From contig JACONQ010000001.1 in the NCBI GenBank assembly GCA_014281115.1, forward strand, positions 4,154,001-4,218,000: a DNA stretch of 64,000 bases, in the 5' to 3' direction. Each line of letters starts with the position of its first letter. Within the stretch, counting starts at the first letter, position 1. This stretch comes from Laburnicola sp. R22_1. Taxonomy: Eukaryota; Ascomycota; Dothideomycetes; Pleosporales; Didymosphaeriaceae. Below are positions 33,800 through 45,600 of this stretch, piece by piece. Under the pieces are notes generated by a model. It did not search any database. It had not been told where the DNA came from and was given only the letters and a program-made list of their open reading frames with translations. The position numbers and the translations under genes are program-made.

Positions 33800-36700
33800 T
33801 CCCTTTTTATAATATCCTTCTCGAAATAGCCCTTCCTTTTCTTCTTCTTAATTGCTCTACTTCCTATTGCTTAAGATCTATATTATTTTATTATAGAGAG
33901 AATAATTCTTCCTTTTTCTACTAGCTTATACTAGAGCTAAAGCTTCTAAATAATTTATAGTACTTTCTTACGCGTTTCCTACTCTTCTAAGTAGATTATA
34001 GTCTTATTTTCTACTAATTTTTAAGTAATTAGTAGAAAGGGCCAGAGGTCTAGACTTGTTCTAACCTTTCTTTAGTAGAGGCTTTCTAAGTTCTCTACTA
34101 GAAATATAACTTCTATGCTAAAAGCTATAGCATATTTGCTAGTTTAGGAAGTTTCTATAAAAGTCTATAAGTAACTTTTTATTATGATTTTAGAATAGGA
34201 AGGTATATATTTTCTAGTAATTTAATACCTCTATAATAAAGAGTTATATAGCAGGTTCCTAAGTTAGATTAGTGTTATCTAACTACTTAACTTAGTATAG
34301 TAATCTCTATAGCCCCCTTTCCCTTTAGGTAGGTTTCTTAGCTAAGATATCTTCTATAATATATTCCTCTTCTCTTTTAATAATAACAGTCTTTAGTTTC
34401 CTATTATTTATAGCCTAGCTAGAGAGAGCGTCTTTTCTAGCTAGGTGTAGACTATTTACTAAGAACACTAAGTAAACTCTAGGTAAAATATTTAGTTCTA
34501 TATTATAAAAGTCTACTATCTATATAACTATAAACTTTGCGTTTTTTTAGTTTAACTTTTTATTAGAGGAGGAGTTAGATAGGTAGTCCCTATACTAGAG
34601 CTAGACTTTGTTTCCTTCCTTTAATATAGAAGTATCTCTCTAGTACTAGTTTGCTTACTACTTTTACTCTTATTAGGGCTTAGCTATTTTAGCTTAAATA
34701 AATATAAAAACTTTTTAAAACTTTTATAGCAAAGCTTTAGTAGACTTTACTAGTTATAAATTCTACTAGTAATAGTTAATAGCTTTTATCTTTATATCTA
34801 GCTTAGATAGGTCTATATTATATCTATACTAGAGAAAGAATAGTGCTACTTTAGTAGAGGTAGCTTCTTACCTATTAATAGCTATTTGCGCTATAAGGTA
34901 GTATAGGGCCTAATTCTTTTAGTTTTATTATATAAAGGTGTAGAGATATATCTTAATTACAGAGTTTATATATTCTATAGTGCTATTAGTCTCTAGGTAT
35001 TTAGAAAAAAAATTCCTCTAAATCTTTATTCTCTTATATAGATACCTTTAAAAGTTACTTATAAATTAATCTTTATAGTTAGAGGTTATAGCATTAGAGA
35101 GCTAATAGTAGGCTATAATATAATAGAGAAATGCCTCTACTACTATTTCTATCTCTAAGTCTAGTAGGGAGACTAAAACTATTTTTTTAGCCTATTATAC
35201 ACTACTATTATATTTGTATTTTCTCTACTTATAGGGAGCTTAGTAATAAAGTCTATAGAAATCTTCTTCTATATCTAGTCTAAAAGAGAAAGAGATTTTA
35301 GTAGCCCTTATTTTATATCTCTTTATAGCTTAGTTCTTTTATATATATTATAGTTCTTAATAAATCTATAAATAAAGTCTAATATTCCTAGAAAGAAGTA
35401 TAATTTAGTAACTATTTTATAGGTAATCTCTTTTTCTAGGTGCCTAAATATAGGGAATTATAGACTATAGTAACTAGTATTATTTATAAGGGTTCCTAGT
35501 CTAGGACTTATCTTTATTTCTAGTACTAGAGGTAACTAGTATTATTAATATTATATTTTTATATAGCAACCTTCAGGTTTAGAAAAGAGAAGAAAGTCTA
35601 CTTATAGTACAGAACGCACGTTTTTACTTTCCTTAATATAAGTTTTCTTTCTAAGCTATAAAACTATAATTTATCTAAGTCTAGGTCTACTAGAAGGTGT
35701 GTTTTTAGTCTAAAGGAAAACTCTTCTAGTAAGTAGGAAAAAGGAGACTAGCATTCCTTATATTTGGCCTAGCTCCCTTTTTTTCTAGGGGAGTTAAGCC
35801 TCTTAGATAGAGCTTATATTGCTAGGGCTATAGATATTTAAAGTCAAATATTCTTATTTCTTAAAGAAACCTTTTTAAGAAGTTAGATTTTATGAAACTT
35901 AATTTAGTTATTTTTAGTATTAGTAGACATATTCTACTAGTATTGCAAAAGAGTATTTGCTCTTAATTAATAGTTTCTAGTCTATATTAGATTATTCTAT
36001 TATATTTACTAAGAGTATTAGTCTAGCGTATATATCTCTTATTTAACCTCTTAGACTTTATAAAGTATATAAGATTCTTATAATTAGTATATATAAGTGT
36101 ATAGGGGATAGTTTAAAGTATATTATACTACTTTTTAATTACTTTAATAACTATAAGTATCTTCTTATTATAAATTATATGATTTGCCTTTATAAGAGTA
36201 TATTTAATAAAAAAGTAGATAATTAGCCTAAGGACTTCTTTTATATTAAACTACAAGAAGTAGACTCTAGAGGCCTAGCCTAAGAAGTTAGTCTTTAATA
36301 CTTCTTCCTTTTTAGTACTAAAGTAGGCTAGCGTAGGCTTAGTATAGAATACTTTCTTTAGGTAGTTAAAGGACTACTATTATTTCTACCTCTATAAAAA
36401 GGGAATTTTCTTTCTAGTTAACTTTATTAATAAATATGCTACTTCTAAGAAGTTCTTTATAAACCTCTAGTAAAAGTTAGCAAACTTTAAAAACTCTAAA
36501 CATTCTTTATATTTATAAAAGGGGTCCAATTCTAAATAGCTTTAATCTTCTTTAGGTCTATACTAATCCCCTTTCTATACTCTATAATAAATCTAAGGTA
36601 CTTAGTTTTAGTAACTATAAACTTACACTTCTTAATATCTAAGTATAGTCCTATCTTGCCTAACTTCTCTACTACCTATTATACTTTGTCCTAATAGTCC

Positions 36701-38800
36701 TTTAAAGATTTATTAGAAAATATAAGAATATTATTTATATAGGTAGAGTAGAAGTTATTTAAGTACTTCCTTGAAATATAGTTAATATATCTCTAGAAGG
36801 TGCTTAGTGTATTAGCTAGTCTAAAGGAGATTACTAGCTACTTATATAACCTAAACTAGGTTTAAAAAACTATTTTTTTTTACTATTCTTAACTTATAAA
36901 AAGGCCGAAATTATATCTAACTTTATAAGCTACTTGGCCTTAGTGAGGAGTTGCAATATCTCTCTAATAAAGAGAAGAAAATAGCAGTCCTTCTTTAATA
37001 GGGTATTTAATGCCCTATAGTCTATATAGTTTTTTTTTGCGACTAAGAGGTTTCTAATAAAGATTTTACAATAATAGCAAATATTCCTCCTACTGTATAG
37101 TCTATATAAAACTATAGACCTTTTTTAGGTTTTCTTATAAATAATACTAGTGCTATAGCACTAGACTTACTTACCTAAATAAAGCTATAATTAAAGTACT
37201 TTATTAGTTCCTTATAGAAAACTAGCAATTTCTCCTTTAATATACTATAGAGGGGGCTAAAGGGGATTTTTAGAGTCTCTCTATTTTTCTTAATAAGAGG
37301 GATTAAGTAATTAATTCTAGGGCCTTATAATAGGAGAAGTTTATTAGCTTATTCTCTTAAGAAAACTTCTACTTAGTCTAGAAGCCACTTAGGAAGATAG
37401 TCTCTTAAGTTTACTTTAGCCTTTAGGGCTAGGGCCTTCTAGATATCCTTAAAAGATATAGTAAAGACTATTAGCCTATTCTTTTCTTTTATATTTATTT
37501 TATTTAAGGTTATAAATAATATAGCAAAGACTTTTTAACTAGGAGTAGAAGTTTATTTCCTCTACTTATCTCTAATTCTTATATAGGAGGACCCTATATA
37601 TATAGACTATTTTCCTAGGGCTACTAATATGGTGTTCTTCTTCTACTATAGCAACCTAAGAACTAATTTATAGTCCTCCTCTTTCCTCTTAATATAAGCC
37701 TATATTATTTTAATATACCTCTTAATATCTATTTCTATATAAGCGGCTTTATAGATTAAGAAGGTTACTTCTTTAAATTATATTACTTAATAGGGATTAT
37801 TTAAACTAATATATTATAAGTTAGCTTTTTTAGTAAACTTCTTAGATATAAAGGTAGTAGTTAAATACCTTAAATTAATTATAGTATATGCAAAGGCGAT
37901 ATTATTAATAAGAGTGTTTATAGTAATTAGTATTAAATCTAGCTATATCTTTTTATATATATTAAAGTCCTTTTTTAGTTTCTTTATAACCTACTTTATC
38001 TCTTTTTTCTAATAACTTTTAGGAGGAGAAGCTAGTTTTCTAACTCTACTAAGCTGTTAATATTTTTATTACTGCTATTTATCTTTTAGGCCTTACTAGC
38101 CCTAGCTTATATTAGGGGTATTATAGTTTAAAGGTAATAACTCTAGACACTATATCTTTTCTTACTATAGTGGAAGCATAATTTTTTTTTAGCGCTTCTT
38201 TAACTCCTCCTTAAAGACCTATTTAGCGCGCTTTTTAGTCTTTAGAGAATTTGCTTTAGTAGTTCTTATAATACTAGAATATATAAGTTTCTAATCTATA
38301 GTATTAGTAGACTTAGTAGAGGAGAAGGCCACTATATAGAAGGACTTTAATATTTTTATATAACAAATATTTTCCTTAACTATATTAACTCTATCTATAA
38401 GTATTATAAGATTCTAGTCTTTAGAGATTTTTAGTGTAATTAGCCTATTCTATAAGTCTATACATAAGGCTCTTTAGTAAATATTCTTTAAGTTCTCCTA
38501 GTTATCTTTATTAGCCTTAGTAGCTAGGCGTATAAAGTTAGTATTAAACTTAGTTAGTACGGTTTTACTATATTAGCTAAGAAATAGCCTATTTTATACT
38601 TGCTTCTCTACTAACTTATTATAGAAGCTTATATCTAAGAAACTCTAAAATTTATCTTTAAAATAGATTTCTTTCTCTATAAAGGCTAGTGCAATATCTA
38701 CTACCTTATCTATTAGCCTACTTATAATATAATTAATTATATTCCCTAAAAGAAAGTATTTTTTATAGATTTTGGTCTTTATTATATATTTCTAATATTA
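33800..38800 (-). pseudogene. Element C Pol remnant: RT and integrase
   Basis: Minus-strand translation near 36775-36720 reads FYSTYINNILIFSNKSL, the RT YIDDILIFS box with Asp changed to Asn. Near 35280-35060 the integrase core is clear: IDFIT, then IVLVSLLDLEIEIVVEAFLY and AITSNYKD with the second Asp changed to Asn. The order RT then integrase toward lower coordinates fits a minus-oriented Ty3/gypsy element. Stops are TAA or TAG. The protease was not located with certainty. Confidence 0.75.
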
Positions 38801-38889
38801 GTAATTCTAATAGTTTCTAGAAAACAACTCTAGATTAGGAAGTTAGGGGCGCTAGCACTCTAGTGGCGCTTTGCTAGGCGCTAGTATTA

Positions 38890-40740
38890 ACGTGTTTACA
38901 AGCGAGCCGCGCGTACAAGTGAGCCGCGCGCCCCACTAAGTCTCTCAGCCTTTTGCAGGCTGTATATTAACAACGCATCAAAATTCTATTAATATAATAG
39001 CTATCCTAAATCAAGCAGTATCTATAGAAGCTTTCTTGCACGTACGTGAGTTGTGCCCAGGCTCCCTGCAGCGCGTGCAGCGCGCTGAAGCCTGCCGGCT
39101 CGCACCTGACCGCGCCTGGCTATACCGCGTTTCTCCCTCTAGTTGCTGCTCAATAGCCTTCTAAGCAATAATATCCTCTCCCTCTGCCTTTAATAGGGTG
39201 CCTTGCTTCTAGATCCGCTTCTTTTTGCGCTGTTTACGCGTTGTGGCTGCCTTATTTGCCCTTTGTAGACTAGCTATCTTATCGCGCATAATTGCTATTA
39301 AATACGCCATTCTCTTAGCCCCTCTTGTAAGCTAATTAAGCGACTAGATAACTGATATAGGAGAGGATCCTTAATGCCTTTAGATCCGCTCACGAACTAG
39401 AGTTAACTAAGCGCCTAGCTCGCGCGCGTTGCTTAGTGTTGCAGACTCCTATAGGGTCTCTAGTAGGGCTGCTGGCGACGGCGTACGAAGCTTCACATTA
39501 AGCTTTAATATCACCGCCTCTAGATTGTGTAGGACTAGCCCAGCGCCTTAAAAGCTTGCGCAGATATTCTCCTTTGTAATTAACTGGTCGTAGGCGGCGC
39601 AGAAGGCTGGTAGGAACTCAAGCTTAGTGATATGGTTAATGTGGTCGCGTATCAGGCCCTCGACCTAGCGCCCGTACGCCCGCTTCAACGGCGAGAAACA
39701 GCCAACATCAAGCGGTTGCAGAAGGTGTAACGAATATAGCGGCATACAGAGAGTGTAGATCTTATTCTTCTTACAGATCTCCTAGAATTCAAGCAAGTTG
39801 TGACTCTTATAGCTGTTAAGTATTAGTAGCTAACGCGCGCCCACTCTACGCTCTACTGTATGCTTGATAAAATGCTGTAGCCAGGCAACACTAAGCTCGT
39901 TCGTAGTCCAGCTATTGTCGCTAAGACTAATAGCCCAGTTACCTGGTATATCGTCGCCCTCGTACCAGGCAGAGAGGTGGTACTGGCCAGCGAAGATGAT
40001 AAAGGGCGGGATTGCCCACCCAGCAGCGTTGATTCCGTGGATCGCCGTCACCCACTCACGATTGCCTGGCTGGATCGCTTTTGGCTGGCCACGCCTCTCT
40101 GAGCCAGTAACAACTAGCTGGGAGGATATTTTACCCATCAGAAAGCCAGTCTCGTCGAAGTTGAAGGTATCCTCGTCGCAGATACCGTAGGTGGCCTTTG
40201 TACGTGCTACTAGCTCAAACCAGGCCTATATAACTGTCGGGTCCTCGCAGAGGGCTCGCTGTCGATCGTAGGGTCGATTAAATCGCGTTGTGAGGCTGTC
40301 TATTCGCTTGACAAAGTTCCTAGGCCACTGCTGGCCAACGTGGCCTGCGCTGCGCTCAGTAAGCAGCTTATTCGCCATATCTCGTACAGCACCTAGAGTG
40401 GGCGTAAAGCCTCGCGAATCTAGGTCAAGTATATGCTCAACAATCACCTCCTCTTCAAGCTTGGTAAGCTTCTTTGATTTGGGCTTAGAGTCGCGTCGCG
40501 CAGCGATTCCTGCGCGTCGGCCGCGAAGTGTTGTTTCAGGGACGCAAAACGTTGCGGCAGCGCGTTTTATACTTCGTATTTGACTAGAATTAATAGCTAA
40601 AAGAGCTAGGTAGATATTTGCTTCTTTATAGCGCAATTAAGCAGACAATAGTTAAGCCATTGTAGTTTGTATGAGACGCGTTGTAGAAAGTTAGTGGGGC
40701 GCGCGGCTCACTTGTACGCGCGGCTCGCTTGTAAACACGT
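38890..40740 (-). mobile_element. Fot/pogo-like DNA transposon 2
   Basis: A 1,851-bp element with perfect 50-bp inverted repeats starting acgtgtttacaagcgagccg, flanked by TA (38888-38889 and 40741-40742). Each terminal repeat has two copies of an acaag-gagccgcgcg motif (positions 9 and 26 of the repeat). It is GC-rich compared with its host element C and only moderately mutated. Confidence 0.92.
39011..40660 (-). pseudogene. Fot/pogo-like transposase, RIP-mutated
   Basis: A 549-codon minus-strand frame runs from the ATG at 40660 to the TGA at 39011-39013. TAA codons lie at codons 3 and 8, and TAG or TAA recur later. The N-terminal DNA-binding region is readable (RAAATFCVPETTLRGRRAG; ALCEDPTVI). 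DDE motifs include FNFDETGFLMGK, SYKSHNLLEF (second Asp region changed) and HLLQPLDVGCFSPLKRAYGR. The C-terminus carries RCTRCREPGHNSRTCKK, a CCHC knuckle. It is about 50 percent similar by eye to the transposase at 8917-10545. Confidence 0.87.
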
Positions 40741-41226
40741 TACTACTATTATTTAAAAAGAGGCTAAGGGCATAGTTTCTACTTTAGTGGATTGCTTTAA
40801 TTAGGCAAGTTAATTAGTAATTAGTTCTAGTAAGATCTAGAACTATTTACTAGCGTTTTATTAAGCTACTAATATAACTTAAAGTTACTTTAAGCTAGTA
40901 ATATAGCCTATAATTTACATTAGTGCGTCTTAAAGGGCGCCTCCTTCTATATTCTAGGCCTTTACCCTCCTTTAAAAAGGTGCTAAGGGCCTTATTAATC
41001 TTTAGTTTTATAGACACTAGTAAACTAGCTTAATCTTCTATATATACTTTATTTTATTATAATCTTCTATATAGTTCTTTAGTAAGATTAGTAATAATAT
41101 CTACTTTTATAGCTTTTTACTATTAGAGTTTAGTAACTTATTACGCTAAGCAAGGGATAAAAGTGTTCTTCCTTCTATATAAAGACTCTAGTATTCCTTT
41201 TATTATACTTATATTTATTTTAGAGA

Positions 41227-41412
41227 GTTAAGAGATTTTAGTATCTAACTTAACTACGTATTTATCTATAAAGTTAAGGAATCTTAGTATCTAACTTAAC
41301 TGTGTATTTATTTATAGGATTAAGAGATCTTAATATTTAACTTAACTAAATATTTATTCTATAAGATTAAGGGATCTTAGTATCTAATCTAACTAGGTAT
41401 TTATTTATAGAG
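41227..41412. repeat. 46-bp tandem repeat, four units
   Basis: Units start at about 41227, 41273, 41319 and 41365 with a g(a/t)taag-gat form, followed by cttagtatctaacttaac and a tatttat stretch. The array lies 65 bp inside the 5' LTR of element C, in its leader or early gag. Confidence 0.88.
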
Positions 41413-41476
41413 TTATTTTTAGCGTATTAGAGAGATTTTGCAAGCTCTCCTATTATAAAAGGTTAATTAAATTTAA

Positions 41477-41651
41477 TATAAGAGGCTTTAGACTAAGAGG
41501 TTAGAGTTGCCTAAGTAAACTTATAAATATAATAGAGTTTAATAGTAACTCTAGCTATAGACTTATATATACTCCTGGCTTAGCAGAATTATAGACCTAG
41601 AACTCTAAGGTAGTAGACTAAGTAACTATAGAAGGGCGCTTAGCCCTTTTA
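41477..41651 (-). repeat. 5' LTR of element C (right copy)
   Basis: 175 bp starting tataagaggctttagacta and ending tagccctttta directly before the cttat duplication. Confidence 0.87.
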
Positions 41652-42640
41652 CTTATTAATATGAGATAGCTTTATAAAGCGTCCTAGCTTAGATATACTA
41701 GAGGGTGTAGTAAAAAAAATATTTACCTTAGGACATATTTATTTAGGGGCTATTAGTAAGCTTAGTTTATATATACTTAAAGACTAGAAAGTAGTAAAGA
41801 GTATTATTTAATTATAAAGTAGATATTATAAGCTAGGGCAAAAAATTAAGTATATATTAGAGCGCTAACTAGGGCGTATATTAGGACGTAACTAAATAGA
41901 ATAAGTTTTACTTAGTTATATAAGGGCAGCGCAAACTATATAATAAATTAGATATTTTTAGGCTAGAGTTTTTTAGAGATATATAAGTATAGTACTATAG
42001 ATTATAAGTATTTTTAATAGCTATATTGTTAGCACTATTAGAGTAGAATTAGAATTCTTCCTTTATTATATATATTATAGTGTAAGGTATCTATGCCTTA
42101 AGTATAGTAAAAGCTCGAATTTATTATCTAAGTATTCTTTCTATAGGGAGTTAAACTACGTGGTAGATTAGGTGTTTCTAGACTAGAGTTTTTTTAGAAA
42201 TACGTAAGTGCGGTGCCGCGGATTATAAGTATCTTTAATAGAAGGAAGAGCTTTATTAGAGATAAATAAGTTCTTTTTAATAGCTGCATTATTAGTACTA
42301 TTAGAGTAGAATTAGAATTCTTTCTTTATTATATATATTATAGTATAAGGTATTTATACCTTAAGTATTAGAGCGTTAGTGTACCTATAGTGTGTAAGCT
42401 TCCACCTAGTATGTATTGCTTATAAGTAGCACAAATCTACTAATATAATAGCTGTTACTTCTAGCAATCTTTATAGATAATAGTAGAGAGAGATAATTAC
42501 AGCGTTATACTAATTGCGGCGCTAGTATTATCTTATACCTCCCCTACTCTAAACTATAGTATAGCGATATAACCTTACGTATAGTTTTGTATATAGATTT
42601 TTTTTAGTTAAAGTAGGCGCGCCAATCCCGCCAAGCTCGC
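41652..42640. other. Element A internal sequence with two direct repeats
   Basis: Two related stretches (about 41955-42115 and 42175-42370) share agattataagtat, ctattagagtagaattagaatt and a ttatatatattatagt end. The second has an insert of about 40 bp. No coding motif was found. Part of this sequence (aatttattatctaagtattc) also occurs near 29675. Confidence 0.6.
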
Positions 42641-42764
42641 TTATAACGCGCTAACCCTTTTTATTAACACCTTAAAACGCTTTTCTGTGTATATAATAGT
42701 AGGAGGGATATCTACTATTATTATAATATTTTTACTAGAAACCTCTTAGTCGCAAAAAAAACCA
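42641..42764 (+). repeat. Dispersed repeat R2, copy 3
   Basis: Nearly identical to 686-810, sharing ttataacgcgctaac and acgcttttctgtgtatataa. Its right end (aaaccat) touches the TA target site of Fot-like element 3. Confidence 0.78.
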
Positions 42765-42766
42765 TA

Positions 42767-44630
42767 ATGTGGTTTACTAGCGAGTGACCTACACTAGTAA
42801 GCGCGCCACCTTTACTAAGACCCCACCAAACCATTTTATTTATTATTAGACTGCGTCGCAACACTACTTAAAAATATATACTAAGTTAATGCATCTAATT
42901 TAGATTCTTCCTCTTTAACTCCCTGGTAGGTTTACGCATTATGTCTAGGTTGCCTACAGATGCCACAATGCTATTAAGTTAATAGCCCTATTACAGCGCG
43001 ACTAGTACCTAATAACTATTTACCCTTCTTCTATCTACTAGCGTCCTTAGGAGTGGCTAGCTAAGATCCCTCTACTACTATAAGTGATCCCTAATACTAA
43101 ATATACCTCCTTTTACGCGATTTTTATCTTATAGTCTCCTTAATTGTCTTGCAAAGGCCTGCAATTTTATTTAACACTAGTACCTAACTATGTATTGCAC
43201 TTAGAGCGCCTTTTTTAAGCTTCTTAAGCACCTATATAGTTGAAGTTAGTGATAAATTAAAGTAATTTCTAATTTTCTTGCGAACTAGTGTTAATTGCGC
43301 CTTAAATTCGCGTAGGTTACTTAGTGTTTTAGACTCCTAAGTAGTAGGCTCTTTAATAGGCAGACTAGATATACAGATATAGATATTAAGATACTACAAT
43401 ACCTCCTCTAGATTTAATAGGACTAGCCTAGCACCGCGAAAACTACTCTTAATTGTCTCTGCAGAGAAAACCTTTAAAAACGCAGTTTTAAAGGCTAGGA
43501 GGAACTTAATCTTTATAATGTAGATTATTAGCTAACGCGCTAAGCCTAAGATCTTAGCACTATATGCCTTTTTTAGCGGGGAGAAACAGCCTATATCTAA
43601 CAGCTATAGTAGGTGTAATAAATATGGCGGCATATAGAGAGTAATAATCTTATATTCCTTATAGTAATCCTAGAACTTAATTAAGTTATAGCTCTTATGG
43701 CTGTTAATAACTAGCAGCTAATAGGTTCCTTTAGCGCGTCCTTTTGTATGCGCGTTAAAGTATTTTAACCACGCAATACTAAGCTTATTATTTGTCTAGC
43801 TGTTCTCGCTAACAGCGATTACCTAATTGCTAGAAATTGACGCGTCTTTGTACTAGGTAGAGATGTAACGCTTGCCGGCGTAGATAATAAAGGGAGGAAT
43901 TACCTATCTAGCAGTATAGATACCCTAAATTACTGTAATCTACTAGCAGTCGCCTAGCTATATTAATTTAAATTTCGCACGCCTCTCTAATACTATAATT
44001 ACAAGCTAAGACCCTATAACTCCTATTAGGAAGACTAATTTATTAAAGTTATAGATATCCTTATCTATAATGTCGTACTTAACTTTAATACTCTCTACAA
44101 GCTTAAACCACGCGTTTATAATCTTAGAATCTTTCTATTATGCCCTCTAGTTATTGTATAACGAAGACTAACGCGTTTTAACTTCACGTCTGCGCTTAAT
44201 AAACCTGTCTGTCTAGTTAATACTAATAGGTGGCTTTCCTCTCTATAAATGTAGTAAATTGGCTATTGTGCGGATTATAAGCTTTGTAGGAGGAAATTCA
44301 CGCGTGTCCAGCTTAATTATATAATTAACAAGCGCCTGCTCCTTAAGGAGAGTAAAATTCTTTAATTTAGGTGAGTTATCGCATTGTGCAGTTGTTCTAT
44401 TGCGTCTTTAATTAAGCGTTCTGCGATTAACGTTATACAGCCCTACTACTGCTCGCTCTATAAGATTTAGGTCTTGTTTAATAGCTCTAATAGTAATAAG
44501 TAACTAAGCTTTATTAGATGGCTTAGAAGACATAGGAGGTGGTTGTATTATAATGGTATTATTAGTAATGGTGGGGTCTTGGCAAAGGTGGCGTGCTTAC
44601 TAGTGTGGGTTACTTGCTAGTAAACCACGT
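42767..44630 (-). mobile_element. Fot/pogo-like DNA transposon 3, strongly degraded
   Basis: A 1,864-bp element with inverted repeats of about 65 bp. The right end reads actagtaaaccacgt inward; the left starts atgtggtttactagc with one C-to-T change at the tip. TA flanks both ends (42765-42766, 44631-44632). The terminal repeats again carry two related motifs (actagcgagtgac and actagtaagcgcg) and share aagaccccaccaaa with element 1. Confidence 0.88.
42920..44533 (-). pseudogene. Fot/pogo-like transposase, degraded
   Basis: From the ATG at 44533 the minus-strand frame reads MSSKPSNKA and then many TAA/TAG. Recognisable pieces are KLIIRTIANLL, KVKYDIIDKDIYNF (the first catalytic Asp of the NFDE box is changed to Asn) and a final HCGICRQPRHNA knuckle near 42950. 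The N-terminal and DDE layout matches the two better-preserved relatives. RIP load is much higher than in those copies. Confidence 0.82.
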
Positions 44631-44632
44631 TA

Positions 44633-45600
44633 CCTTAAGTATAGTAAAAGCTTATTTAAATATATTAGCGCGCTTATATAAAGTCTAAATAATACTTTTT
44701 TATTTAGAGTTATTCTTAGACTTTATAATAGCCCTAGCTACTAATTCTAGTAATTCTTTTAAAAATAGGCCTTAAGAAAAGTAATATTAAGCCTAAAGCT
44801 AATAGGTAGTAAGTAATTATTTTATTTCTAGGCTGTGTTAAAGTAATTAGTCTAGTTTAAATTGTGCTAAAAACGTACTAAACTTCTTAGTAGCTTTAAG
44901 TTTAGCCTTGCCTTAGTGTATAAGCTACTTAAAGTCTATTAGTAAAAATTTATTATCTAGCTAATCTACTTTAAGTGTAGTAATATATTAATTATACTTA
45001 AAAGAGTTATAAGAAATTCTATTAGAGTAGATCTTTTTAAGTAGTTTAACTATACTCCTCTTTTATAAGACTAAAGAGACAACTAATAGTTTTAGAAGCA
45101 ACTATTAGTTACTTTTCTTACTTAATAAATAATAGATTACTAGTAAAGTAAAGTAGGGAAATTTTACTATAAGTATTATATAAACTATTATTAGTAGAGT
45201 ATAGACAAATATTCTCCTCTATATTATCTATTTTAGAACTATCTAAGGGTAGAGAGAATATAGGAAATATTCTAAAAATCTTCTAAATTAAAGGGTAGTA
45301 GCTTATTATAGTGTAGGTAGTAGTAGGGTTAAGTAAAGTAGAGGTTATAGAAAAAGTATAGTAAATAGACCTAAGGTAGTAGATTTTATATAGTATGTAA
45401 GCTAGCGTATAGTCTAAGCTAGATAAAAATAAAGTGTAAAATAAAATATATAAAACTTTAACCTCTATATTACCTTTATAGCCTAACTTTAATCCCCTAG
45501 CTTTATACTTTATACCCTTACTATAATAGCGCTAAAAGGTAGTTATTAGGCAAGTTAGCTTTATAGGGTATAGCATAATAGTTATTATTTATTAATTATT
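44633..45600. other. Element A internal sequence, no motif seen
   Basis: TA-rich sequence between Fot-like element 3 and the tandem array. It starts with ccttaagtatagtaaaagct, which also occurs near 42103. No coding signal was recognised. Confidence 0.6.

Larger units (their letters stand above)
31808..41651 (-). mobile_element. LTR element C (Ty3/gypsy type), RIP-mutated
   Basis: A pair of LTRs of about 175 bp (31808-31982 and 41477-41651) is flanked by the 5-bp direct repeat cttat (31803-31807 and 41652-41656), a convincing target-site duplication. A purine tract on the minus strand adjoins the left LTR. RT and integrase read on the minus strand. Fot-like element 2 is inserted at 38890-40740; without it C is about 8.0 kb. 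Confidence 0.87.
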
